Assembly (NCBI RefSeq): GCF_002847445.1
Contig: NZ_CP025430.1
Span: 3,592,501 to 3,656,500 of the forward strand
Direction of reading: 5' to 3'
Length of the DNA stretch: 64,000 nucleotides
Source of the DNA: Paracoccus zhejiangensis
GTDB lineage: Bacteria > Pseudomonadota > Alphaproteobacteria > Rhodobacterales > Rhodobacteraceae
The notes beneath the pieces are model-generated. The model had not been told where the DNA came from and searched no databases. It saw only the letters and a program-made list of their open reading frames with translations. Position numbers and translations under genes: made by a program. Below, piece by piece: positions 39,136 to 47,483 of the stretch. Every line of letters starts with the position of its first letter. Position 1 is the stretch's first letter.

Positions 39136-40556
39136 CTTGTGCCTTCCGTCGCTGGGGCAAGCACCTTGCCCGGATTCATCAGGTTCTGCGGATCGATGGC
39201 GGATTTGAGGCTGGCCATCAGCGCCAGCGCCACCGGATCCTTGTAGCGCGGCAGCTCGTCGCGCTTGGCCAGACCGATGCCATGCTCGGCCGAGATCGAG
39301 CCGCCCATCGAGGCCACCAGATCATGCACGATGCGGTTGAACCGGGGATAATGCGACAGGAACTCGGCATCACTCATGTCCACCGGCCGGGTCAGGTTGA
39401 AATGGATATTGCCGTCGCCGAAATGGCCGAAGGGGCAGGGGCGGACCGGCGGCATATAGTCGCGGCAGAGGCCGACGCCGGTGGTGATGAACTCGGCCAC
39501 ACGGGCGACCGGCACCGCCACGTCATGCTTGATCGAAGCGCCGTAATGCTTCTGCATCTCGGACATGTTCTCGCGCAGCGACCACAGCGCGGCATTCTGT
39601 GCCTCGGACCTGCCGATGACGGCATCTGCGACCAGCCCGGATTCGATCGCCTCGGCCAACGCGTTTTCCATCCGCGCCTCGAGATCGGCATCGGGATCGG
39701 GCGAGCTGAGTTCGATCAGGCAATAGGCCGGGTGCGCCTCCGTCATCGGGTCGCGCGCGCCGGGCAGATGGGCCAGCACCATCTCGACCCCGAAGCGTTC
39801 GAGATATTCAAAAGCCGTCAGGCTGTCCCCGGCACGCGCCCGCAGGATGTCAAAGATCGCCAGCGCGGCTTCCGGCCCGGCGCAGCCGGCAAAGGCCGTG
39901 ACCTTGGTGGCGGGTTTCGGGAACAGCTTCAGGACGGCCGTGGTGATGATCCCCAGCGTGCCCTCGGCCCCGATGAACAGGTCGCGCAGGTCATAGCCGG
40001 TATTGTCCTTCCTCAGTGCCGACAGCTCGTTCAGGATGCGGCCATCGGGCAGAACCACCTCGACCCCGAGGCAAAGCTCGCGGGTATTGCCGTAGTGCAA
40101 GACGCCGGTACCGCCGGCATTGGTCGAGAGATTGCCGCCGATCTGGCAGGTGCCTTCCGAGGCCAGCGACAGCGGGAACAGCCGCCCGGCTTCCGCCGCT
40201 GCTTCCTGCACCGAGGCGAGCGTGCATCCGGACTCTACCGTGATGGTGGCGTTCAGCGGATCGACCGAGCGGATGCGGTTCATTCGCCCGGTGGTGATGA
40301 CCACGCCGCCCCGCGGCACGCCGCCGCCGACCAGTCCGGTATTGCCCCCTTGCGGCACCATCGCCACGCCGGCCTCGGCGCAGGCGCGGACACAGGCGGC
40401 AACCTCTTCGGTCGAGCCGGGATGAACCACCGCGATCGCCTCGCCGGTCCAACGGCGGCGATCCTCGCGGAGGTGCGGGGCGATCTGGTCAGGGTCGGTC
40501 CAGACATGCCGCTCGCCCACGGCGGCGCGCAGGGCGGCGATCAGCGCCGCACTCAT
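39132..40556 (-). CDS. FAD-linked D-2-hydroxyacid dehydrogenase (D2HGDH/DLD type)
   Basis: A 474-residue VAO/GlcD-family flavoprotein. The FAD-binding half has PQGGNTGLVGGGVPRGG and GTCQIGGNLSTNAGGTGVLHYGNT; the C-terminal substrate half has the metal-site motifs FGHFGDGNIHFN and SAEHGIGLAKRDELP. This architecture oxidises D-2-hydroxyacids (D-lactate, D-2-hydroxyglutarate and similar) to 2-oxoacids. It overlaps the ThDP enzyme gene by 4 bp upstream and the GST by 4 bp downstream. In this locus it probably oxidises the D-isomer made by the LarA-like racemase. Confidence 0.88.
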   Translation of the reverse strand: MSAALIAALRAAVGERHVWTDPDQIAPHLREDRRRWTGEAIAVVHPGSTEEVAACVRACAEAGVAMVPQGGNTGLVGGGVPRGGVVITTGRMNRIRSVDPLNATITVESGCTLASVQEAAAEAGRLFPLSLASEGTCQIGGNLSTNAGGTGVLHYGNTRELCLGVEVVLPDGRILNELSALRKDNTGYDLRDLFIGAEGTLGIITTAVLKLFPKPATKVTAFAGCAGPEAALAIFDILRARAGDSLTAFEYLERFGVEMVLAHLPGARDPMTEAHPAYCLIELSSPDPDADLEARMENALAEAIESGLVADAVIGRSEAQNAALWSLRENMSEMQKHYGASIKHDVAVPVARVAEFITTGVGLCRDYMPPVRPCPFGHFGDGNIHFNLTRPVDMSDAEFLSHYPRFNRIVHDLVASMGGSISAEHGIGLAKRDELPRYKDPVALALMASLKSAIDPQNLMNPGKVLAPATEGTR

Positions 40557-42244
40557 CCCCGGGCCTCCGCCTGCTCGCGCAGCCGCGTGATGGTGGTGCG
40601 GCTCGAGATCTGTTCGGGATCGGTCACCAGTTCGATCACCGCCGGCTTGCCCGAGGCACGGGCGCGGGCCAGCGCCGGGGCGAAGTCTTCGGTGCGGGTG
40701 ACGCGCTCGGCATGGCAGCCCAGCCCCTCGGCCATCTTGCCGAAATCATGCCCGGCCATGGTCGTGCCCGAGACGCGGCGCGGATGCTCGCGCTCCTGAT
40801 GCATGCGGATGGTGCCGTAGATGCCGTTGTTGAACAGCAGAACGATGGGCGTCGCGCCATATTGGGCGGCGGTCGCCAGTTCCATGCCGCTCATCATGAA
40901 GCCGCCATCGCCGACCATCGCCAGCACAAGGCTCTCGGGCCGGGTCAGCGCCGCCGCCACCGCCGCCGGCACCGCATAGCCCATCGAGCCGCAGGTCGAG
41001 CCGACCTCGCGCCCCGGCCGGCCAAAGCGCAGGTAGCGCTGCCCCCAGCCGGTATGGTTGCCGGCATCCAGCGTCACGATCAGGTCGGCGGGCAACTCGT
41101 CGCGGATGGCGCAGAAGGCCTTGCCCATGTCCAGCTGCCACTGATTGTCACCCGGCGGTTCGGTGTCGGCGATATATTCGTCGCGCAGGGTCTTGGCCCA
41201 ATCGGCCCAATCCGCCCGCCGCCCCAGATTGCGCCCGGCCAGCCCGGCGACGACGCCCGGCATGTCGGCGGCAATCCCCAGATCGGGGCCATAGACCCGA
41301 CCGATCTCGTCGGCATCCTGATGCACATGGATCAGGCGCTGGCGCGATTGCGGCGGCGTCAGCGTGGTATAGCCACGCGTGGTCATCTCCCCCAGCCGCG
41401 CGCCGAGGACCAGAAGCAGATCAGCCTCGGCGATGCGTTTGACGATGGTCGGGCTGACGGCGGTGCCGAACTCGCCGACATAGGCCGAAGAATGGTTGTC
41501 GATGGCGTCCTGACGGCGGAACGAGGTGCAGACGGGCAGGGCGTTCGCCTCGGCAAAGGTCTGGATGTCCAATGCCGCTTGCTCGGTCCACCCCGATCCG
41601 CCCAGCATCACCAGGGGCCGCTTTGCCGTCGACAGCAAGGCGCAGATGCGGTCGATGTTCCCCGCATTCACTTCGGCGCGGGTCGGCAGGTAGGGCTCGG
41701 CATCGGCGACCGTCACGGTCTCGGTCAGCATGTCCTCGGGCAAGGCCAGCACCACCGGGCCGGGGCGACCCGAGGTGGCCATGCGGAAGGCGCGGGCCAT
41801 GTATTCCGGCACCCGCTCGGCGCAGTCGATCTGCGCCACCCATTTCGCCAGCCCGCCGAACATCTGGCGGTAATCGACCTCCTGAAACGCCTCGCGGTCC
41901 ATCATGTCGCGGCCAACCTGCCCGATCAGCAGGATCATTGGCGTGCTGTCCTGCTGCGCGATATGGACGCCGATGGCGGCATGGCAGGCACCGGGGCCAC
42001 GCGTCACCATGCAGATGCCGGGCTTGCCGGTCAGCTTGCCATAGGCCTCGGCCATATCCGCCGCGCCAGCCTCGTGCCTTGCATTGTAGAGGGTAAAGCG
42101 GTCGGACACGTCATGCAGCGCGTCCAGCACCTCGAGATAGCTTTCGCCCGGCACGCAGAAGGCGCGGTCGGCGCCGTGGATCAGCAATTGATCGACCAGA
42201 ACCTGACCCGCCGTGCGGGGCTTCAATTGGCTGCCATCGGGCAT
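40553..42244 (-). CDS. Thiamine diphosphate-dependent enzyme (acetolactate synthase-like)
   Basis: A 563-residue three-domain ThDP enzyme. The cofactor-activating Glu is in ARHEAGAADMAEAYGK, and the ThDP/Mg motif GDGGFMMSGMEL ... NNGIYG lies in the C-terminal domain. The middle domain (LVMLGGSGW onward) is of the acetolactate-synthase/benzoylformate-decarboxylase superfamily. There is no regulatory subunit gene, so a biosynthetic acetolactate synthase is unlikely. As first gene of an operon with a 2-hydroxyacid dehydrogenase it may decarboxylate or cleave the resulting 2-oxoacid. GAAGGAG precedes the ATG at 42244. Confidence 0.85.
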   Translation of the reverse strand: MPDGSQLKPRTAGQVLVDQLLIHGADRAFCVPGESYLEVLDALHDVSDRFTLYNARHEAGAADMAEAYGKLTGKPGICMVTRGPGACHAAIGVHIAQQDSTPMILLIGQVGRDMMDREAFQEVDYRQMFGGLAKWVAQIDCAERVPEYMARAFRMATSGRPGPVVLALPEDMLTETVTVADAEPYLPTRAEVNAGNIDRICALLSTAKRPLVMLGGSGWTEQAALDIQTFAEANALPVCTSFRRQDAIDNHSSAYVGEFGTAVSPTIVKRIAEADLLLVLGARLGEMTTRGYTTLTPPQSRQRLIHVHQDADEIGRVYGPDLGIAADMPGVVAGLAGRNLGRRADWADWAKTLRDEYIADTEPPGDNQWQLDMGKAFCAIRDELPADLIVTLDAGNHTGWGQRYLRFGRPGREVGSTCGSMGYAVPAAVAAALTRPESLVLAMVGDGGFMMSGMELATAAQYGATPIVLLFNNGIYGTIRMHQEREHPRRVSGTTMAGHDFGKMAEGLGCHAERVTRTEDFAPALARARASGKPAVIELVTDPEQISSRTTITRLREQAEARG

Positions 42245-42293
42245 CGCGCGACTCCTTCAAGACTGCCCCTGTCTTGTCCCATGCTGGACAGGG

Positions 42294-42312
42294 TTGTCAA
42301 CGAAGCTTACAA
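42294..42312. promoter_or_regulatory. Predicted GntR-family operator 1
   Basis: TTGTCAACGAAGCTTACAA matches the site at 46169-46187 at 14 of 16 arm positions with the same 3-bp spacer. It lies between the divergent ThDP operon and the GntR gene, 40 bp upstream of the regulator ATG, and overlaps a minus-strand TTGACA. A perfect GCTTAC-AA-GTAAGC palindrome (42305-42318) overlaps its right half. Confidence 0.6.
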
Positions 42313-42351
42313 GTAAGCCATGCCCCTCTGGTCGGATTTCAGGACACTGGC

Positions 42352-43092
42352 ATGAACGACGCGCCGGCGAGCCAAGACCCGCTGCTGATCCAGCCGATCC
42401 GCAAGCGCGAGACGCTGGCCGACCAGATCTATGGCCGGGTGCTGGAGCTGATCGCCGCTGGCCAGATCGCCGAGGGCGCCAAGCTGCCCTCGGAACATCA
42501 GATCAGCGAGCGGTTTTCGGTCTCGCGCCCGGTCGTGCGCGAGGCACTGGCGCGTCTGCGCGACGACGGAATCATTGTGGCGCGCCACGGCATCGGCAGC
42601 TTCGTGCGCCGCCGCCCGCCACAGGGGCTGATCGACTATGCCGGGGCCGATGATGTGGCCGGGCTGATGCGCTGCATGGAGGCGCGGCTGGCGGTCGAGC
42701 CCGCCGCCGCTCGCCTTGCCGCGCTGCGCGCCGCGCCCGATGACCTGTCCCGGATCGACTCGGCGCTGGCGGAACTCGAGCAAGTAATGCGCAGCCGCGA
42801 GCCGGTGATCGAGCTGGATTTCGCCTTTCACATGGCCGTCGCCCGCGCCAGCGGCAACGAGATCTTTGCGCGGATGCTGGACACCACGCGCGCGCAGATG
42901 CAGGCCGCGATCGGCGTGGCGCAAAGCCTGACGCGCATCGGCACCGACCAGCGGATCGAGGCGGTCATCACCGAGCACCGCCAGATCGCCGAGGCGATCC
43001 GCGCCCGCGACGGCGAGGGCGCGGCGCTGCTCATGAGCTATCACCTGACGCAGGCGCGCCAGCGGGTGACGGATCAGCGGCGCAGGGTCTAG
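42352..43092 (+). CDS. GntR-family (FadR/FCD-type) regulator
   Basis: A 246-residue regulator. The winged-helix domain spans about residues 15-85 (LADQIYGRVLELIAAGQIAE ... LPSEHQISERFSVSRPVVRE), and the C-terminal all-helical FCD ligand domain includes ARLAVEPAAARLAAL, LDFAFHMAVARASGN and ITEHRQIAEAIRARD (metal-binding Asp/His positions). FCD regulators commonly sense small carboxylic acids. The ATG at 42352 follows AGGA. It stands between the ThDP operon and the TRAP transporter genes, and matching palindromes lie at both, so it probably controls both. Confidence 0.9.
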   Translation: MNDAPASQDPLLIQPIRKRETLADQIYGRVLELIAAGQIAEGAKLPSEHQISERFSVSRPVVREALARLRDDGIIVARHGIGSFVRRRPPQGLIDYAGADDVAGLMRCMEARLAVEPAAARLAALRAAPDDLSRIDSALAELEQVMRSREPVIELDFAFHMAVARASGNEIFARMLDTTRAQMQAAIGVAQSLTRIGTDQRIEAVITEHRQIAEAIRARDGEGAALLMSYHLTQARQRVTDQRRRV

Positions 43093-43098
43093 TCGGGG

Positions 43099-45006
43099 TC
43101 AGTTCTCGCCGGTCTTCAGGTCGCTCATCTTCACATGCGTCTCGCCTTCCAGATCGGCCTCGGCAGTGTGTTCCGGGTCCGGTTCACGCCGGTTCAGAAG
43201 CGCACCCAGCAACCCCAGCCCCAGCCCGATGGCATCGGTCATCAGCCCCGGCTTGATCAGCGTGAAGGCGGCGGCGATCAGCAGGATGCGGACCAGCCAG
43301 CCCGCCGGGCGGAACAGATAGCCGGCCAGCCCCGCCGAGAGAAAGGTCACGCCAAGCGTCGCGGTGATGACCGTCAGCACCACCTTGGGCCATTCCCCGA
43401 TGAGCAGCAGAGAGGGGCCGAAGACGAACATGAAGGGGATGATATATCCCGTCAGCCCCAGCCGCACCGCGGTCATCGAGGTGCTGACCACCGGAGATCG
43501 CCCGATGCCGCAGGCGGCATAGACGGCGATGGCGACCGGGGGTGTGATGGCCGAGAGGATGGCGAAATAGAAGACGAACATATGCGCCGCCGGGATCGAG
43601 ACGCCCAGCTTGACCAGCGCCGGCACCAGAAGCGCCACCTGCACGATATAGGCGGGCGTCGTCGGCATCCCCATGCCCAGCACGATCCCCGCCATCATCG
43701 TCAGGATCAGCGCCGGCAGCAGCATGTCCTGCGCTGCTGCCCTGACCAGCCCGGTGAAGGTCAGTCCCAGCCCGGTCTGCGCGATGACGCCAATGACGAT
43801 GCCCGCCGTGGCGCAAGCCAGCGCCACCACCACCGAATTGACCGCGCCCGATTGCAGCGCCTCGATCAGTTTCGGGATGCTGAACTCTTTCCGCGTGGTC
43901 TTGCGCAGAAGCACCACCGGCACGATCGACAGGATCCCCGCAAGAGCCGAGAAGGGCGCGGAATAGCCCGACATCAGCGTGGCGATGATGATGACCAGCG
44001 GCAGGAACAGATGCCCCTCGTCGCGCAGCACCTTGCCCACGCGCGGCAGGTCGGCGCGGGGCAGGCCCTTCATGCCGCGCTTGCGGGCCTCGAAATGCAC
44101 CGCAAGAAAGACCGCGAGATAGTAGAGCAGCGCCGGCAGCAGCGCATAGGCGGCGACGGTCAGGTAACTGACGCCCATGAACTCGGCCATGACGAAGGCG
44201 GCGGCGCCCATGATCGGCGGCATGATCTGCCCGCCAGTCGAAGCCACCGCCTCGACCGCGCCGGCGAAATGGGCCGGATAGCCGATGCGCTTCATCAGCG
44301 GGATGGTGAAGGTTCCGGTGGTCATCACATTGGCGACGGCCGAACCCGAGACCGAGCCGAAAAGCCCAGATGTGACGACGGCGACCTTGGCCGGCCCGCC
44401 CGCGGTATGGCCGGTCAGCGCAAGGGCGAAATCCATGAACAGCTTGCCGATGCCGAACCGCTCGGCCATCGCCCCGAAGATCACGAACAGCACCACATAG
44501 GTGGCCGAGACCTGCGCCGGCACGCCGAAGAGGGCATCGGTGGTCATGTATTGATATTCCAGAAGCCGCGTCAGGTCGGCCCCGGTGAAGAAGATCTGGT
44601 AGCCGAGAAAGACCAGCGCAGTGATCGGCAGGATCGGCCCGACGGCGCGGCGCGTGGCCTCGAGCACGGTGACGATCATGATCGTCGCCATCACCTGATC
44701 CATGACCGAGACCGGCCCGACATAGGCCATGCGGGTGTTGAAATAGGTCTGGTTGACGATCGGATAGGCCGAGGCCGCCAGCGCCGCCGCCATCAGGATC
44801 AGGTCCATGATCCCCGGCGATTTCTCGGCTCGCGAAGGCGTGAAGGGTAGCGTCAGGTAGGCCAGCACCAGCGCGAAGCCGAAATGCGTGGCGCGCAGGG
44901 TAAAGGCATTGGGCGGCCCGAACCACGCCACATAGAGGTGAAAGAGGCTCATGGTCACGGCGACAAGCGTCACCACGCGCCGCATCCAGATCGAGTTTGC
45001 CAGCAT
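43099..45006 (-). CDS. TRAP transporter permease, fused 4TM-12TM type
   Basis: A 635-residue membrane protein with about 17 hydrophobic segments. The N-terminal part corresponds to a DctQ-like small subunit fused to a DctM-like large subunit, including GLFGSVSGSAVANVMTTGTFTIP, VASTGGQIMPPIMGAAAFVMAEF and MAGIVLGMGMPTTPAYIVQ. This fusion normally pairs with TAXI-type binding proteins, and one is encoded just upstream (start-to-stop gap 73 bp). It is convergent with the GntR gene (6 bp). Probable substrate: a 2-hydroxy- or dicarboxylic acid, from context. Confidence 0.93.
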   Translation of the reverse strand: MLANSIWMRRVVTLVAVTMSLFHLYVAWFGPPNAFTLRATHFGFALVLAYLTLPFTPSRAEKSPGIMDLILMAAALAASAYPIVNQTYFNTRMAYVGPVSVMDQVMATIMIVTVLEATRRAVGPILPITALVFLGYQIFFTGADLTRLLEYQYMTTDALFGVPAQVSATYVVLFVIFGAMAERFGIGKLFMDFALALTGHTAGGPAKVAVVTSGLFGSVSGSAVANVMTTGTFTIPLMKRIGYPAHFAGAVEAVASTGGQIMPPIMGAAAFVMAEFMGVSYLTVAAYALLPALLYYLAVFLAVHFEARKRGMKGLPRADLPRVGKVLRDEGHLFLPLVIIIATLMSGYSAPFSALAGILSIVPVVLLRKTTRKEFSIPKLIEALQSGAVNSVVVALACATAGIVIGVIAQTGLGLTFTGLVRAAAQDMLLPALILTMMAGIVLGMGMPTTPAYIVQVALLVPALVKLGVSIPAAHMFVFYFAILSAITPPVAIAVYAACGIGRSPVVSTSMTAVRLGLTGYIIPFMFVFGPSLLLIGEWPKVVLTVITATLGVTFLSAGLAGYLFRPAGWLVRILLIAAAFTLIKPGLMTDAIGLGLGLLGALLNRREPDPEHTAEADLEGETHVKMSDLKTGEN

Positions 45007-45079
45007 ATTCGTTCCCTTCCGCGCCGCGAGGGGGCGAGGCCCGACCGGGCCCCGCCATGGGTCAACGAGGGGTCAGGGA

Positions 45080-46012
45080 TCAGCCGCCGGTATGTTCGGC
45101 ATAGAATTCCTTGGCGCCCTCATGCAGCGGCACACCGGTATCGGCCTGCATGCTTTCCAGCGTGGTGTCCTTCATCGCCGCGCTGATGGCGATCAGGTCG
45201 TCGCGCCCGTCCCACATCCGGGTCAGCAGGGTCTTCACCACTTCCTTGTCCAGATCGCAGCGCGCGATGACCTGGGTGGCATAGCCCACCGCCAGCACAT
45301 CCTCGTCCTGACCGGGATAGCTGCCGGCGGGAATGTTCAGGCTGGCATAGCCGGGATTCAGGTTGGCCTTCATGTCGTCGATGAAGCTCTGCTCCAGCGG
45401 CACCATCTTGATGGCGGTGGAATTGGCGAGGTCCATCACCGCCGAGGCCGGAACGGTGGTGCCGAGGGTGAAGTAATCGGCATTGCCATCCTGCAACAGC
45501 GCCACCCCGTCGGAATAGGAGACGTAATCGACGCTGCGCATCGCCTCGTAATCCGTACCGGCGGTTTTCAGGACGGCGCGGGTGACCTCTTCGGCGGTAT
45601 TGCCGACGGGCTGGGTGACCAGCCGCTTGCCGGCGATGTCGGCCACGGTCTGGATGCCGCTCGCCTCGGTGGCGACGATGTGGAAATATTGCGGATAGAG
45701 CGTGGCCACGTTGCAGACATTGTCGGCCTTGCCCTCGAAGGGCGGCCGCCCCTCGATCGCATCGACGACCGAGATCGAGTTGCCAAAGCCCAGGTCGGCC
45801 TGACCGCCCTGCACCCCCTGCACATTGGCGACGCCGCCGCCGGGCAGCACTTGGATGCCGATACCGTCATCCGAGACCATCGACTGCATCGCCCCGCCGA
45901 GCGGATACCAGGACCCGCCCTGCGGCCCGGTCATCAGTTTCAATTGCTGGGCCTCGGCCATGCCGCCGGTCGCGGCAAAGGCGATAAATCCGGTTGCGAT
46001 CAATATGCGCAT
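45080..46012 (-). CDS. TAXI-family TRAP transporter solute-binding protein
   Basis: A 310-residue periplasmic protein. Signal peptide MRILIATGFIAFAATGGMAEA, then LKLMTGPQGGSWYPLGGAM, the TAXI family N-terminus, and GGVANVQGVQGGQADLGFGNS. GGGAGGATAGA precedes the ATG at 46012; a longer frame has no signal. First gene of the transporter operon, with the palindrome at 46168-46188 upstream. Confidence 0.92.
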   Translation of the reverse strand: MRILIATGFIAFAATGGMAEAQQLKLMTGPQGGSWYPLGGAMQSMVSDDGIGIQVLPGGGVANVQGVQGGQADLGFGNSISVVDAIEGRPPFEGKADNVCNVATLYPQYFHIVATEASGIQTVADIAGKRLVTQPVGNTAEEVTRAVLKTAGTDYEAMRSVDYVSYSDGVALLQDGNADYFTLGTTVPASAVMDLANSTAIKMVPLEQSFIDDMKANLNPGYASLNIPAGSYPGQDEDVLAVGYATQVIARCDLDKEVVKTLLTRMWDGRDDLIAISAAMKDTTLESMQADTGVPLHEGAKEFYAEHTGG

Positions 46013-46167
46013 TCTATCCTCCCTGTCATATGCTCTTGAAGCCCGGCCATGACTGCCCGCCGCCTTGTCTGGCGGTCGCGGCTGGCTGGGCAAGCTGGTC
46101 CTCCCCCGGCGCCTGTTGGCTCCCGAAGGAGACGCCGACCGCCAAAGGTTCAACCGAACAGCCGTCA

Positions 46168-46188
46168 CTTGTCAACTTAGTTGACAAG
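46168..46188. promoter_or_regulatory. Perfect 21-bp palindrome, predicted GntR-family operator 2
   Basis: Ten-base arms (CTTGTCAACT and AGTTGACAAG) flank a single central T. The core TTGTCAACTTAGTTGACAA (46169-46187) closely matches the site at 42294-42312. On the minus strand the right arm contains TTGACA, a likely -35 box for the TAXI-TRAP operon about 160 bp downstream, so binding would block transcription. The downstream -10 is poor. Confidence 0.7.
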
Positions 46189-46211
46189 GGGAGCGCAAAG
46201 TGGAGGCGGTT

Positions 46212-47381
46212 CTAATCGTGCGTCTCGGCCCGGCGGCGCAGGGATTGCCGGGCGGCATGGTCGCCGGCTGTGGCGAGATCGTCCATCTCGGCCTTGGTGA
46301 TCTGACCGCCAAGTGGGAGCTGCCGGGTCTTGGTGCCGATCTCGCGCCCATCAACCTGCACCGGCTGCGCTTCACGGGGAAGCAGCATCCGCCGCTCCTC
46401 CCGCAGGCGCAAGCCGATGGTGGTGGTCTCGGCGAAACAGGCCCGCGCGACCTCCTCCATCGCCGCGTGGCGGCAGATGAGTTCGATCCGGCTCATCATT
46501 CGGCCCTTCTTGCCGAAGGCCGGCAGTTGCAGCACATCCAGCACATCCTCGCGACCGCGCAGATTGGCAAGGCCGACCGCCAGATCCTCGCCGGTCTGAT
46601 CGTCGACATGAAAGCTGATGACGCCGACCCTGTCCCGATCCTCTGCTGCTTCCGCCTGCCACAACCCGACCCGCAGCAGGTTCGCAACGCCCTCCATCCG
46701 CCGCGTGCCAAGGCCATTGCCGGTCCGGCGCAGTGTCATGGTGCCAGCGGGCAGGGCGGGCGCAGGCTGCAGATGCGCCATGATCGCCGCGCCGGTCGGC
46801 GTGACCCGCTCGCCCGGAATGCCGTCATCGATCACCGGCAGGCCCTGCATCAGGATCAGCGTGGCCGGCGCCGGCACCGGCATCTGGCCATGCTCCGTCT
46901 CGACCCGCCCGCCGCCAAGCGGCAGGGCCGAGGTGCTGGCCGAACTCACCCCCAGCCGTTCGAGGCACAAGGCCGCCAGCAGCACATCGGCAATGGAATC
47001 CCAGTCCGAGATCTCGTGGAAATGCACCTGCGCCAGGGTGACCCCATGCACCGCCGCCTCGGCCTCGCCCAAGCGGCGCAAAATGTCGTCGGCCCGGCGC
47101 GCCACACCCGGATCGGGGGCCAATTCTGCCAGCAGCGCCTGGTACTCACCGTAATGGCGCGGACCCCGGCGGCTTTCCGGCAGGGTGACGGCAAGATGCC
47201 GCCCGCGCATCCCGTGATCGCGCTGTTCCACCGCATCGATGCCGACCCCCGGCCCGATCCGTGCGGCCAGCGCCTGCGCTTCGGGCAAGAGGTCCGGTGC
47301 GGCATCCAGCATCGCCGCCACGAACATGTCGCCGGCAATGCCGCCGAGCGGGTCGAGATGCAGGTGGGTGTCTTGCGGCAT
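46212..47381 (-). CDS. larC: Nickel-pincer cofactor biosynthesis protein LarC
   Basis: A 389-residue LarC, the CTP-dependent nickel insertase that puts Ni into the pincer cofactor of LarA. The N-terminus LHLDPLGGIAGDMFVAAMLD and HFHEISDWDSIADVL are characteristic, as are VTPTGAAIMAHL and the C-terminal domain with MSRIELICRH. Both LarC1 and LarC2 parts are in one uninterrupted frame, so no ribosomal frameshift of the Lactobacillus kind is needed. GAAGGAG precedes the ATG at 47381. It is divergent from larE. Confidence 0.93.
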   Translation of the reverse strand: MPQDTHLHLDPLGGIAGDMFVAAMLDAAPDLLPEAQALAARIGPGVGIDAVEQRDHGMRGRHLAVTLPESRRGPRHYGEYQALLAELAPDPGVARRADDILRRLGEAEAAVHGVTLAQVHFHEISDWDSIADVLLAALCLERLGVSSASTSALPLGGGRVETEHGQMPVPAPATLILMQGLPVIDDGIPGERVTPTGAAIMAHLQPAPALPAGTMTLRRTGNGLGTRRMEGVANLLRVGLWQAEAAEDRDRVGVISFHVDDQTGEDLAVGLANLRGREDVLDVLQLPAFGKKGRMMSRIELICRHAAMEEVARACFAETTTIGLRLREERRMLLPREAQPVQVDGREIGTKTRQLPLGGQITKAEMDDLATAGDHAARQSLRRRAETHD

Positions 47382-47483
47382 GGGCGTCTCCTTCGCCGCC
47401 CGATGATCCCCACAGGGCCGCGGATGGCAAGGGGCATGGTCACGGCGGATCGACCTGATAAGCTGCGCCCGGAAGGAGTGCCG

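Noticed and set aside
46200..47483. Plus-strand frame opening upstream of larE across larC
   Set aside because: Antisense to larC; larE begins at ATG 47484 after GGAAGGAG with its family N-terminus.
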